Positions 52,354 through 60,714 of a stretch of DNA of 64,000 nt are shown piece after piece. The translations under genes and the position numbers were made by a program. Within the stretch, counting starts at the first letter, position 1; every line of letters begins with the position of its first letter. The DNA is taken from contig JAVBVS010000024.1 of the NCBI GenBank assembly GCA_036677805.1, forward strand, positions 1-64,000, given 5' to 3'. The notes under the pieces are model-generated. The model worked only from the letters and a program-made list of their open reading frames with translations, did not search any database and was not told the DNA's origin. The DNA is from SIG78 sp036677805. Lineage in GTDB: Bacteria > Verrucomicrobiota > Lentisphaeria > Victivallales > Victivallaceae.

Positions 52354-53559
52354 TTACGTTCCGGAAACCCGCACCGGGACCGCGGTGCGGAAGGCCGTGA
52401 AATCCCGCAGCAGCGGTTCGGCGGCGACCAGAGCCGCCCCGACGGCGCCGCTCTCCTCCTCCCCGGAGCGGAACACCATTTGCAGCCGACGGTCGATTGC
52501 GGGGAAAAGCAGACTGCGCACGGTTGTCTCCAGCGCCGTATGAAAGCGTTCTCCGAGCTCCATCATGCTACCGGTCAGGACGACTTTGTCGACCATCAGG
52601 TTGTTGACCTGATTGGCGATCGCCGTACCGAGAAAACAGATCATCGGCGCAGTCGCCGCGACCACGGCGGGATCGCCGGCTTGACCGCGTTTCGCCGCCT
52701 CCGCAAACCCAAGTTCGGGGGTGCCGCAGGCGGTGCGCACGGCCTCCAGCCAGGCCCGGCGCGAAGCCCGGGTTTCCAGACAGCCCCGCCGGCCGCAGGC
52801 GCATGGCAGCCCATCCGGTTCGCAGATGTTGTGGCCGAGTTCGCCGCCGTGAAGATTATTGGAAAAACGCAATTCGCCGTTTTCCGCCAGCGCCATGCCG
52901 ATGCCGCTGCTGCCCGAGGAAATCAACATGAGCTTGCCCGCGGCCGATTCCGGATGGCGATAAAGCTCGTGATACATCCGGGCGATCAGCGTGTCGCAAA
53001 GCGCGACCGGAAACGCAAAGCGTTCCTGGAACCAGGCCGGAAAATCGAAGTTCGCCAGTTCCGGGAAGCTGGAGACGGTTTCCAAGCGCCCGCCGGTGCC
53101 GAAACTGCCGAAAAGCGCTATGCCCGCCCCCGCCGGAAGTCGTCCTGCGGCAGCGGTCAGTTGCCGGATCCGCGTTTCCAATTCATCCAGATAACGGCGG
53201 CAGTCGGCCGGACCGTCCGGTGCGGCCTCCGCCTGATAACGTACCGTCCCCCGCAAGTCGGCCAGCACGGCGACGATGCGGTCGGGTTCCAGCGCCACGC
53301 CAAGCAGCAGCGGTCCGTCGGGAGCCAGCGCCAGCAGCTCCCGCGGCCGGCCGTGAGCCAGATCTTTGCGTCCCGCGCGGGTGATGACGCCGCGGGAAAA
53401 CAGATCGCGGACCGCCCGGGTCACGGTGGTGTTGTCGCACCGGGAGGCGCGCGCGAGCTCCACCCGCGACATGCCGTCGCGGCGCAGCAGGACACGCAGC
53501 AGCGCCAGCGTATTGGCGCCTTTCATATCGTTCAGTTTCAGAATGGGCGTTTCGTCCAT
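52354..53559 (-). CDS. ROK-family transcriptional repressor
   Basis: 401 residues. Winged helix (MSRVELARASRCDNTTVTRAV) and ROK domain with SSGSSGIGMALAENGELRF and CACGRRGCLETRA zinc site. GAGGA lies 6 bp before ATG 53559; longer frames to 53715 run through the promoter. It is divergent from the transketolase-SDR operon and has a near-consensus promoter, so it probably represses both. Confidence 0.88.
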   Translation of the reverse strand: MDETPILKLNDMKGANTLALLRVLLRRDGMSRVELARASRCDNTTVTRAVRDLFSRGVITRAGRKDLAHGRPRELLALAPDGPLLLGVALEPDRIVAVLADLRGTVRYQAEAAPDGPADCRRYLDELETRIRQLTAAAGRLPAGAGIALFGSFGTGGRLETVSSFPELANFDFPAWFQERFAFPVALCDTLIARMYHELYRHPESAAGKLMLISSGSSGIGMALAENGELRFSNNLHGGELGHNICEPDGLPCACGRRGCLETRASRRAWLEAVRTACGTPELGFAEAAKRGQAGDPAVVAATAPMICFLGTAIANQVNNLMVDKVVLTGSMMELGERFHTALETTVRSLLFPAIDRRLQMVFRSGEEESGAVGAALVAAEPLLRDFTAFRTAVPVRVSGT

Positions 53560-53589
53560 CGGCATTCCTCGTTCGCAATGATTCCGCAT

Positions 53590-53618
53590 AAGATAACGTG
53601 CGCCGGAGGGTTTGTCAA
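53590..53618 (-). promoter_or_regulatory. promoter of the ROK repressor gene
   Basis: On the minus strand, TTGACA (53618-53613), 17-bp spacer, TATCTT (53595-53590). Confidence 0.65.
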
Positions 53619-53619
53619 G

Positions 53620-53649
53620 GTCGAAACGTTCATCATGCCGTCGAAATGT
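53620..53649. promoter_or_regulatory. candidate operator, GTCGAAAYGT direct repeat
   Basis: GTCGAAACGT at 53620-53629 and GTCGAAATGT at 53640-53649 are exactly 20 bp apart, two helical turns, next to the -35 of the repressor gene. Confidence 0.4.
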
Positions 53650-53708
53650 CGGAATGACAATATTTTTTTGCCGTTTGAAAAAAAGCGGTTTTTTTTTGTT
53701 TCGAGGGG

Positions 53709-53736
53709 TTGACAAGGGATAGAATTCAGATATATT
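53709..53736 (+). promoter_or_regulatory. promoter of the transketolase operon
   Basis: TTGACA (53709-53714), 16-bp spacer, TATATT (53731-53736); leader about 50 nt with GGAG before the ATG. Confidence 0.7.
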
Positions 53737-53792
53737 AGATGAGTGAAAATAAATAACATTCGAGCAAATCTGACAATCAGGAGCGGTTTATC

Positions 53793-54608
53793 ATGTACCG
53801 GGAATGCGAACAACTCGCACAGCAAATTCGGATCGATTGCCTCCGCATGGTTCACGGCGGCCGGAGCGGCCATATCGGCAGCATGCTCTCCTGCGCCGAA
53901 ATTCTGGCCGTGCTTTATCGGAAGACCCTCAACCTGACTCCGGACGATCCGAGGAAACCCGACCGCGACCGGCTGATTTTCAGCAAAGGACACGGCGGAG
54001 CGGCGGTATTCGCCACTCTGGCCGAACTCGGTTATTTTCCGAAAGAGTGGCTGGCAACCTATTACCGCGACGACGGCAGGCTTTCCGGACACATTTCGCA
54101 TCATGTACCCGGTGTGGAGTTTTCCACCGGCTCGCTGGGACACGGTTTGCCGGTGGCCTGCGGCATGGCGTTGTACGCCCAGCGTCAGCACCGGCCGTGG
54201 AACTGCTATGTCGTGGTCAGCGACGGCGATCTCGATGAAGGCTCCTCTTGGGAGGCGATCATGCTGGCCGGGCAGCACCGTTTCGGTAAGCTCTGCATGA
54301 TCGTCGACTACAACCGTTTGCAGGCGCTCGGCGCTTCGCCGGATATCCTCGACCTTGAAAATCTCGGCGAAAAACTGTCGCTTTTCCGCTGGAACGTGAT
54401 TGAGGTCGCCGACGGTCACGACTGCCGGGCGCTGCATGAGGCATTCACCCGGTTTCCAGCCGCCGACGGCCGCCCGACCGCGGTAATCTGCCGGACCGTC
54501 AAGGGCAAGGGGGTGTCGTTCATGGAGAACGATTATCGCTGGCATTACGGTCCGTTGACCGACGAACTTTTTGAACGGGCATTGCGTGAAGTGGAGGCGC
54601 AACGATGA
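53793..54608 (+). CDS. transketolase, N-terminal subunit
   Basis: 271 residues carrying the thiamine diphosphate-binding half: VVSDGDLDEGSSWEA with a GDG-type metal site, and HGLPVACGMALYAQ. The C-terminal half is a separate gene that overlaps by 4 bp. Split transketolases move two-carbon units between sugars; in sugar catabolic operons they can be specific, for example for apulose 4-phosphate. Context here is a ROK repressor and an SDR. Confidence 0.92.
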   Translation: MYRECEQLAQQIRIDCLRMVHGGRSGHIGSMLSCAEILAVLYRKTLNLTPDDPRKPDRDRLIFSKGHGGAAVFATLAELGYFPKEWLATYYRDDGRLSGHISHHVPGVEFSTGSLGHGLPVACGMALYAQRQHRPWNCYVVVSDGDLDEGSSWEAIMLAGQHRFGKLCMIVDYNRLQALGASPDILDLENLGEKLSLFRWNVIEVADGHDCRALHEAFTRFPAADGRPTAVICRTVKGKGVSFMENDYRWHYGPLTDELFERALREVEAQR

Positions 54609-55525
54609 GGAAGGCATTCAACGAAGAGCTGTTGTCCGCAGCGCGGCGCGACCGCCGCATTCACATGGTTCTGGCGGATATCGGATATGGCGAAATCGAG
54701 CCGTTCGCCGCGGAGTTTCCCGACCGTTTCATCAACTGCGGCGTCGCCGAACAGAACATGACCGGTGTCGCCTGCGGCGTGGCGATGGCAGGCAACATCG
54801 CGATCACCTATTCGATTGCGAATTTCCCGACACTGCGCTGCTTGGAACAGATTCGCAACGACGTCTGCTATCACCATGCCAATGTCAAAATCGTCATCAT
54901 CGGCGGCGGCATGGCTTATGGCCCGTTGGGCATTTCCCACCATTCAACGGAAGATCTGGCGATCATGCGCGCCCTGCCGAACATGGTCTGCATCGCCCCC
55001 TCCGACCTTTATGAAGCGCGAGCGGCGGTCCATGCGATGTTGGCTTACGATGGACCGGTCTATTACCGTTGCGGCTATAAAGGCGAAAAGGACATCCACT
55101 CCGGCCCGGTGACGTTTGAAATCGGCAAATCGCTCCGGGTTTGCGATGGCCGGGCTCTCGCAATCCTCTTCACCGGCACCATCGGCTACGCCTGCAAGCT
55201 CGCCGCCGAAGCGCTGCAAAAGCGCGGTGTCGGCGTCCGACTGGTCAGCATGCACACGATCAAACCCATCGACCGGGAAGCGATCGTCGCCGCGGCGCGC
55301 GACTGCGGCGCGATCCTGACCGTCGAAGAGCACAATGTCTGTGGCGGCTTCGGCTCCGCGGTGGCGGAAGTGCTGATGGACGAGGGTGCGGGCGGTATCC
55401 GGTTCCGGCGGCTGGCGCTGCCTGATGTCAATGTTTCGAAAATCGGCTCCCAGGATTGGCTGCGGACTCAATACGGCATGGATGTTGCCGGCATCGTCCG
55501 GGCCGCGGAAGCGGTGTTGCAATGA
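54605..55525 (+). CDS. transketolase, C-terminal subunit
   Basis: 306 residues with the pyrimidine-binding and C-terminal domains: FINCGVAEQNMTGVACGVAM (Glu that activates thiamine diphosphate), SIANFPTLRCLEQIRND and EEHNVCGGFGSAVAEVL. Pairs with the preceding gene to make one enzyme. It overlaps the SDR gene by 4 bp. Confidence 0.92.
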   Translation: MRKAFNEELLSAARRDRRIHMVLADIGYGEIEPFAAEFPDRFINCGVAEQNMTGVACGVAMAGNIAITYSIANFPTLRCLEQIRNDVCYHHANVKIVIIGGGMAYGPLGISHHSTEDLAIMRALPNMVCIAPSDLYEARAAVHAMLAYDGPVYYRCGYKGEKDIHSGPVTFEIGKSLRVCDGRALAILFTGTIGYACKLAAEALQKRGVGVRLVSMHTIKPIDREAIVAAARDCGAILTVEEHNVCGGFGSAVAEVLMDEGAGGIRFRRLALPDVNVSKIGSQDWLRTQYGMDVAGIVRAAEAVLQ

Positions 55526-56334
55526 ATCGGCTGAATGGGAAAATTGCCGTCATCACCGGCGGTGCGAGCGGCATCGGAGCCGCTGCATGCCGGTTGTTTG
55601 CCGCGGAAGGCGCCGGAGTCGCCATCTGCGATCTGGATGAAGCGAAAGGCGTCAATCTGGCGGCGGAAATCGCCGCTGGCGGCGGACGTGCGGCCTTCTT
55701 CCGTTGCGATGTGGCCGACGGCGCCGCGGTGGCTTCCGCTGTCCGGGCGACGTTGGGATGCTACGGCCGGATCGACATTCTTTACAACAATGCCGGAATC
55801 TACCTCGCCGGCCGCGACGGCTGCATCACCGCCGTTGCGGAAGCGGTCTGGGACAAGGTGATCGCAGTCAATCTCAAAAGCGTTTATCTTTTCTGCCGCG
55901 AGGTGATTCCGCACCTGCTCGCAACCGGCGGCAGCATCATCAACACGGCCTCCAGCGCCGGAATAATCGGCATTCCGAACTGCGATGCCTATACCGCCAC
56001 CAAAGGCGCGATCGTGCAGTTGACCAAATCCATGGCGGTCGAATACGGTCGTTATCGTATCCGGGTCAATTGCATCGCCCCGGCGGCGATCATGACGCCG
56101 ATGGTTCGGGCGAGCAATCCTGCCGACGGCTCGGACGAATTCGACGAAGAGGCGTTTCTCAAGCTGCGGACGCCATTGCGGCGCTATGGCACTCCGGAAG
56201 AAGTCGCGCGCATCGCGCTGTTCCTGGCTTCCGACGAGGCTTCCTATGTGAATGGTGCGATTCTCCCCGCCGATGGCGGCATCACGATTTGCGGCGACCT
56301 GTCCCGGGTGCGGCGCGAAGGCGATGCTCATTAA
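55522..56334 (+). CDS. SDR-family oxidoreductase
   Basis: 270 residues. TGGASGIGAAACRLF binds NAD(P); NNAG, TASSAGIIG and YTATKGAIVQ give the N-S-Y-K set. The C-terminal NGAILPADGGITICGD is typical. It may oxidise a sugar alcohol before the transketolase step. The ATG at 55522 overlaps the previous stop; the longer frame from 55456 is not used. Confidence 0.9.
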   Translation: MNRLNGKIAVITGGASGIGAAACRLFAAEGAGVAICDLDEAKGVNLAAEIAAGGGRAAFFRCDVADGAAVASAVRATLGCYGRIDILYNNAGIYLAGRDGCITAVAEAVWDKVIAVNLKSVYLFCREVIPHLLATGGSIINTASSAGIIGIPNCDAYTATKGAIVQLTKSMAVEYGRYRIRVNCIAPAAIMTPMVRASNPADGSDEFDEEAFLKLRTPLRRYGTPEEVARIALFLASDEASYVNGAILPADGGITICGDLSRVRREGDAH

Positions 56335-56424
56335 AAAAATCTTTTTCGGGAACCCGGCGACTGAATTTGCGGTCATAACCATAATCCTTTTTGCCAAGCC
56401 ATGCGGAACTGAAAGGAATGGAAA

Positions 56425-57114
56425 ATGGACGAGCGTGAACGGATCCGCAAAATTTATGAATCCGGCCTGGTGCGCGATCTGGCTTTGCAGGATCCCCATT
56501 ACCGGGAAGAACTGGAAAAACTTGGCATCGACACCTGTTGCGGAGGCGGCATGCCGCTGGGGGAAACCGCCCGCGAAATCGGCATTTCGCTGGAAATGCT
56601 GCTGAGCCGCCTGCATCGGGAACCGGTCCAGAGCGCCGGCATTCCGGGCGGAATGGAGAAGGCTTCCAATGCGCTGTTGATCGACTATGTCCTTGAGATC
56701 TATCATACGACATTGCGCGAACAACTGCCGAATCTTGAACTGCTGTTCCAGCGGGTCATGCTCGCCCATGGCGAACATGCCGCCGAACTCAGCGCGCTTC
56801 AGGAGCATTTCCTTGCGCTCAAGGACGAGTTGCTGTCGCATATCGACAGCGAGGAAACGCTGGTTTTTCCGGCGTTGCGCCAGAATGAGCCGGTGCCGGA
56901 TGCCAAAACCGTGATCAAGCAGCTCGAACAGGAGCATGCCTTCACCAGAACCCGATTGCGGCAGATGCGCATCGCAACCAGCAGCTACCGGATTCCGGGC
57001 TATGCCAGCGCCTCGCTGGAGATTCTGTATCAGGGACTGGCCAACCTCGACGCCGGACTCCACGACCACATTTATCTGGAAAATAACATTCTTTTCCCCC
57101 GGGTGCTGCGCTGA
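56425..57114 (+). CDS. ric: iron-sulfur cluster repair protein (Ric/YtfE/ScdA)
   Basis: 229 residues. N-terminal ScdA domain with GIDTCCGGG, then a hemerythrin-like four-helix bundle with spaced His and Glu (YHTTLREQLP, AHGEH, HIDSEETLVFPAL, EQEHAFTR, HDHIYLENNILFP) that would bind a di-iron centre. It restores iron-sulfur clusters harmed by oxidants or nitric oxide. AAGGAA precedes the start. The next gene is a nickel superoxide dismutase, so the pair looks like an oxidative-stress unit. Confidence 0.92.
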   Translation: MDERERIRKIYESGLVRDLALQDPHYREELEKLGIDTCCGGGMPLGETAREIGISLEMLLSRLHREPVQSAGIPGGMEKASNALLIDYVLEIYHTTLREQLPNLELLFQRVMLAHGEHAAELSALQEHFLALKDELLSHIDSEETLVFPALRQNEPVPDAKTVIKQLEQEHAFTRTRLRQMRIATSSYRIPGYASASLEILYQGLANLDAGLHDHIYLENNILFPRVLR

Positions 57115-57200
57115 CCGCGAAGGCGCGGAATGCGGCGCCGGGCGGACCTGCGGCTGCGAAGTGGAATTCCACTCCAATCATCTTACGGGGAGGACACAGG

Positions 57201-57659
57201 ATGAAACGAAACATGATCGTGCTGGCTGTTTGTGCATTGGCCATCGGCGCTGCGGCGTGGGTTTGCGCGCATTGCGAGATTCCCTGCGGCATCTATGACG
57301 ATCCGATGCGGATGAAAATGATCTACGAGCATATCGGAACCCTGGAAAAATCAATCCATGAGATCGCACATCTTCAGGAAGCGGAAAAGCCCAACTACAA
57401 TCAGCTGGTGCGCTGGATCGACAACAAGGACAACCACGCCGACCAGCTCCAGGAAATCGTGACCCAGTATTTCATGACCCAGCGGATCGTTCCGGCCGAG
57501 CCGGGTTCGCCGGGATATGACAAATACATCCGCGAACTCACCTTGCTTCACCGGATGGTGGTTCAGGCGATGAAGGTCAAGCAGTCGGTCGATCCCGCGG
57601 CGGCGGCCGCATTGAAGAAACTGGCCGCCGAATTCGAAGCCAGCTACTTCGCCCAATAA
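57201..57659 (+). CDS. sodN: exported nickel superoxide dismutase
   Basis: 152 residues. Residues 1-23 (MKRNMIVLAVCALAIGAAAW then VCA) form a signal peptide; the mature chain would begin HCEIPCGIY, the nickel hook H1-C2-x-x-P5-C6-G7-x-Y9. The rest is the helical bundle of NiSOD. The enzyme disproportionates superoxide. In the usual form a short propeptide is removed by SodX; none is seen nearby, and cleavage after VCA by signal peptidase would itself free His1. A GGGGAGGA site precedes the ATG. Confidence 0.88.
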   Translation: MKRNMIVLAVCALAIGAAAWVCAHCEIPCGIYDDPMRMKMIYEHIGTLEKSIHEIAHLQEAEKPNYNQLVRWIDNKDNHADQLQEIVTQYFMTQRIVPAEPGSPGYDKYIRELTLLHRMVVQAMKVKQSVDPAAAAALKKLAAEFEASYFAQ

Positions 57660-57701
57660 CCGTCCGGCAGTGCTGTTGCCGGTTGTGTTGGCGCCGGCCG
57701 T

Positions 57702-58139
57702 CTAGCGGTTGAAGTAAACGAAAAAGTAACAGATTACGGCAAGCTGGGCGAAGATGCCGCCCATGGTATTGCCGATCATCAGCCAGAGCGCCGGCTTCGG
57801 GACGGGCTCGTCTTCCAGCAGCGAAGGCAGCAGCGCGAGCGTGGCGAAGAGTATGATGTTGCCGATGGACAGTCCGAAAAGCGATAAGTTGTATGCGCCG
57901 ATGCCGGGACCGAACACTGCGCCGATCGCCGGCGGCAACAGCAGCAGCAACAGTTGCGCCGCGGCGACCGGCAGCATGATTTTCAGAAACTTCCGGTTGC
58001 GGAACGGACCGCTCCACAGCAGCAGATTGATCAGCAGCGCGAGCAGCAGATATTGGCCGAGCTCCAGCCCGGGAATCCGGCCGCTGAGGTTGAACAGGAA
58101 ATTCAAACAGACATAATCGGGCGGCATTCCAATATTCAT
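57702..58139 (-). CDS. hypothetical membrane protein, 4 helices
   Basis: 145 residues, hydrophobic throughout, with about four membrane helices: YLLLALLINLLLWSG, IMLPVAAAQLLLLLLPPAIG, SIGNIILFATLALLPSL and MGGIFAQLAVICYFFVYF. No family recognised. It converges with the NiSOD gene (42-bp gap) and is the last GC-rich gene before the AT-rich end of the window. GAGAG lies before the ATG. Confidence 0.7.
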   Translation of the reverse strand: MNIGMPPDYVCLNFLFNLSGRIPGLELGQYLLLALLINLLLWSGPFRNRKFLKIMLPVAAAQLLLLLLPPAIGAVFGPGIGAYNLSLFGLSIGNIILFATLALLPSLLEDEPVPKPALWLMIGNTMGGIFAQLAVICYFFVYFNR

Positions 58140-58447
58140 GATCGACTCTCGTTATCAACCGTCGACGAATACGCATGATGGGTAAATATCAGACCGCCGA
58201 TCGACCGCGCAGGTTTCATGGCCGATTGGCGCAGCGCGGAAAATCACTCCGGATTCCACGTCCGGGGACGATATCGGGAGTAACGCCGTGGCCGCCGCTT
58301 CTTCAGGAGAAGATTATTACACTGCGAAACAATAATTTAAAGTTATTATTCCTAACTATTGCAAATTGGTCTTGCAATATGCATCGAGAAAAAAGTCAAT
58401 TTTGTTTTTTAGGCAACAAAATTTTGTGGGTCTGGAGCTGGAACTGA
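58140..58447. other. 308 bp without a gene; composition switch
   Basis: GC content drops from about 58300 onward, marking the left edge of the accessory region. A frame at 58175-58447 has no start signal. No att-like repeat was recognised at the switch. Confidence 0.5.
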
Positions 58448-59056
58448 TTAAGTCAGCACCTTTTTCTGTAAAGACATATGAATAATAAATTGAGAATATA
58501 CCGTTACAGACATATGCCGGTAAAATATACAGCTTCGGTGGTAGTATATAGCAGAAAAAAGAAATGAAATTACAGCAAGCCACAACGCTTGCTTACCGGG
58601 AAACACAAAAAATACAACAATACCGTAGATAACAAATATGCATGAATGATTGCGATAGAATCCGAATCGGCCTAGAAAAATATTGAAATCATCAGCTTTA
58701 TTGTTGGCTATAACCATATTTTTAGCATATTGATAAATGTTGGCTTCCTCTTCCTTGGCGTATTGGACCGCTCTTTTTTCGAGATGCTTTATTTGAACAT
58801 CCCATCCCTTGAAACCAAAGTCCTCCTTGATAGTTTTCCATTTGAAAGGAATGATTTTATTCATGCAATTTGCAAATGGTTCTAATAGCATTCCGATAAG
58901 CCAAAGTAACATAACGAATAAAAAACCGCTTAGTACAACAGGAATATCCTTGAATACAGAAATCTGGATTGTGTGAGTAGCTAGCAGCGTCACAACTACT
59001 AAAAATACAACGGTAAAACCAGATTGTAAGTTTACAAAGAAATCCCAAAAACTCAT
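58448..59056 (-). CDS. AT-rich membrane protein, unknown
   Basis: 202 residues with membrane helices near the N-terminus (GFTVVFLVVVTLLATHTI, VVLSGFLFVMLLWLIGMLLE) and C-terminus (SCIFVIYGIVVFFVFPG, LWLAVISFLFSAIYY), and a soluble helical middle (KHLEKRAVQYAKEEEANIY). AAGGGT precedes ATG 59056; the frame to 59113 is less likely. Same strand as the reverse transcriptase and 199 bp downstream of it, so it may belong to that system as a membrane effector; that is inference. Confidence 0.65.
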   Translation of the reverse strand: MSFWDFFVNLQSGFTVVFLVVVTLLATHTIQISVFKDIPVVLSGFLFVMLLWLIGMLLEPFANCMNKIIPFKWKTIKEDFGFKGWDVQIKHLEKRAVQYAKEEEANIYQYAKNMVIANNKADDFNIFLGRFGFYRNHSCIFVIYGIVVFFVFPGKQALWLAVISFLFSAIYYHRSCIFYRHMSVTVYSQFIIHMSLQKKVLT

Positions 59057-59255
59057 TTTTACCCTTGAAAACATATAATACCTGTCTATGATTATTAAAA
59101 AAAGGAATGCCAAAGGAATTCTACATTATCGCTCTTATTCTCCGTTGAATAAGAACACTACAACATGTGTTGTAAAAAACTAGTAACATACGTTGCAATA
59201 ATCCATTTTATCGCAACTCCCATAAATGGGGGCATTCCTAATCTATTAGCGATTG

Positions 59256-60713
59256 TTATGATATATGACCAATATCTACATGTAATTTTCTTAGCTTTCT
59301 CTCCATGAGCTGGTTAAATAATTCATTAATCTCATCCTCAGTGTATACTGACTGCAGTAACGGTATTCGGAATTGAATATATTTTAATTTTTCTATCAGT
59401 GTCGAATATGAAGTATAATCATGGATATAACCATCATATCTAGATTTCAACCTGTAATTGATTTTTCGATGGGCTTGAACTATGCTTTTAAGGTCTATGG
59501 GTACAGTATTCGCAAAAAGCTCAGAACGCCTGAATAAATTCTGAATGAATGCATCTATTTGGGCTAGCATTGTGATATCTGTTATACGAGAGAAATAAAA
59601 AATCCAACCATATCTGCGTAATTCATTATTAGTTCTCCCACTTGCTATTGCACCAGTTATTTTTTCATTAACCTCTTCTACGAATATTGTTTTATAGTCT
59701 TCAATCGTCAACTTCGGTGTGAGAATTTCTTGCCCTAGATATTTTACAATGCGATTTTCATATTTCTTTATCGCCATTTCGGCATATTTTTTTTCATTTT
59801 TAAACATATTCGCTAGAGACTGCATGAATTTATCTCGCGTTGATTTACGCACAGACACTTTATCTCCATTGAAAATGTAACCTAAAAAATCATATTTTTG
59901 ATTTGCGGGTCCGGTGTATGTTTTAGCGGCATTCATTTGTAGAGATAACATTGTCAAATGTGACTTCATCCTCTGTCGGATATGAAACTCCCTACTTTTA
60001 TCATACATAACCAGAATATCATCAACATATCGAACATAATGTTTGGCAAGAGAGAATATTTTACGATCAAAATCACACATATATATATCTGACAATATAT
60101 TTGATATGGCAAGCCCTTGGGGTATTCCCTTAGACGTTCGGTAAATCTCAATTCGCTGTTTTTCGTAATCTCTCGGCACTATCGGATTTACAATTGCTTT
60201 GAAAATCAAAGTTAGAATTGGTTTATCTTGAATTTTTTTCCGCAAGATATTCATTAAAATTTCACGTTCAATATTATCATAAAAACCAGAAATGTCTGTC
60301 TTTAAAAAGTGATATTCTGCCTCCGCACGGTGAAAATCATCTATTTCCCTAATTATCTGATTGGGCAATTTTTTCTGTAAACATGAACTAAAACAATCCC
60401 TGTGATGCAGAGCATCTTTTAAAAGAGAAAGTACCATTTGGTCTCTTAACGTTGGCACGGCCAACATCCGAGGAGTTTTATTTCTTCCCTTAAGTATCAA
60501 AACTTCAAGGTATGGCGAAAAATTATATGTTCCCTCTAAACATTTTTTACTAATGAGATGGGAAATCATATCTTTATTTTTTGCAAATGAACTCCCCGTC
60601 ATACCATCTATTCCGACGACAGACTTCCCACAAAAATCATTCTCATACTTATTGTGTATGTTTTCTAATGAAAAAATTTTTTCAAATATTACCTGAACTG
60701 GAGAAGTTGTCAT
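59256..60713 (-). CDS. reverse transcriptase, defence-type (unassigned)
   Basis: 485 residues. Fingers-palm motifs in order: motif A FLKTDISGFYDNI (D140), motif B GIPQGLAISN (196), motif C VRYVDD (D231, D232), motif D NAAKT, motif E YDFLGYIF. The C-terminal 180 residues are helical with no maturase-type X domain or HNH endonuclease, and no intron ends flank the gene, so it does not look like a group II intron. This suits Abi/UG or retron-like enzymes. ATG 60713 follows the nuclease stop after 1 nt (TAACATG), so the two are coupled. Confidence 0.85.
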   Translation of the reverse strand: MTTSPVQVIFEKIFSLENIHNKYENDFCGKSVVGIDGMTGSSFAKNKDMISHLISKKCLEGTYNFSPYLEVLILKGRNKTPRMLAVPTLRDQMVLSLLKDALHHRDCFSSCLQKKLPNQIIREIDDFHRAEAEYHFLKTDISGFYDNIEREILMNILRKKIQDKPILTLIFKAIVNPIVPRDYEKQRIEIYRTSKGIPQGLAISNILSDIYMCDFDRKIFSLAKHYVRYVDDILVMYDKSREFHIRQRMKSHLTMLSLQMNAAKTYTGPANQKYDFLGYIFNGDKVSVRKSTRDKFMQSLANMFKNEKKYAEMAIKKYENRIVKYLGQEILTPKLTIEDYKTIFVEEVNEKITGAIASGRTNNELRRYGWIFYFSRITDITMLAQIDAFIQNLFRRSELFANTVPIDLKSIVQAHRKINYRLKSRYDGYIHDYTSYSTLIEKLKYIQFRIPLLQSVYTEDEINELFNQLMERKLRKLHVDIGHIS

Positions 60714-60714
60714 G

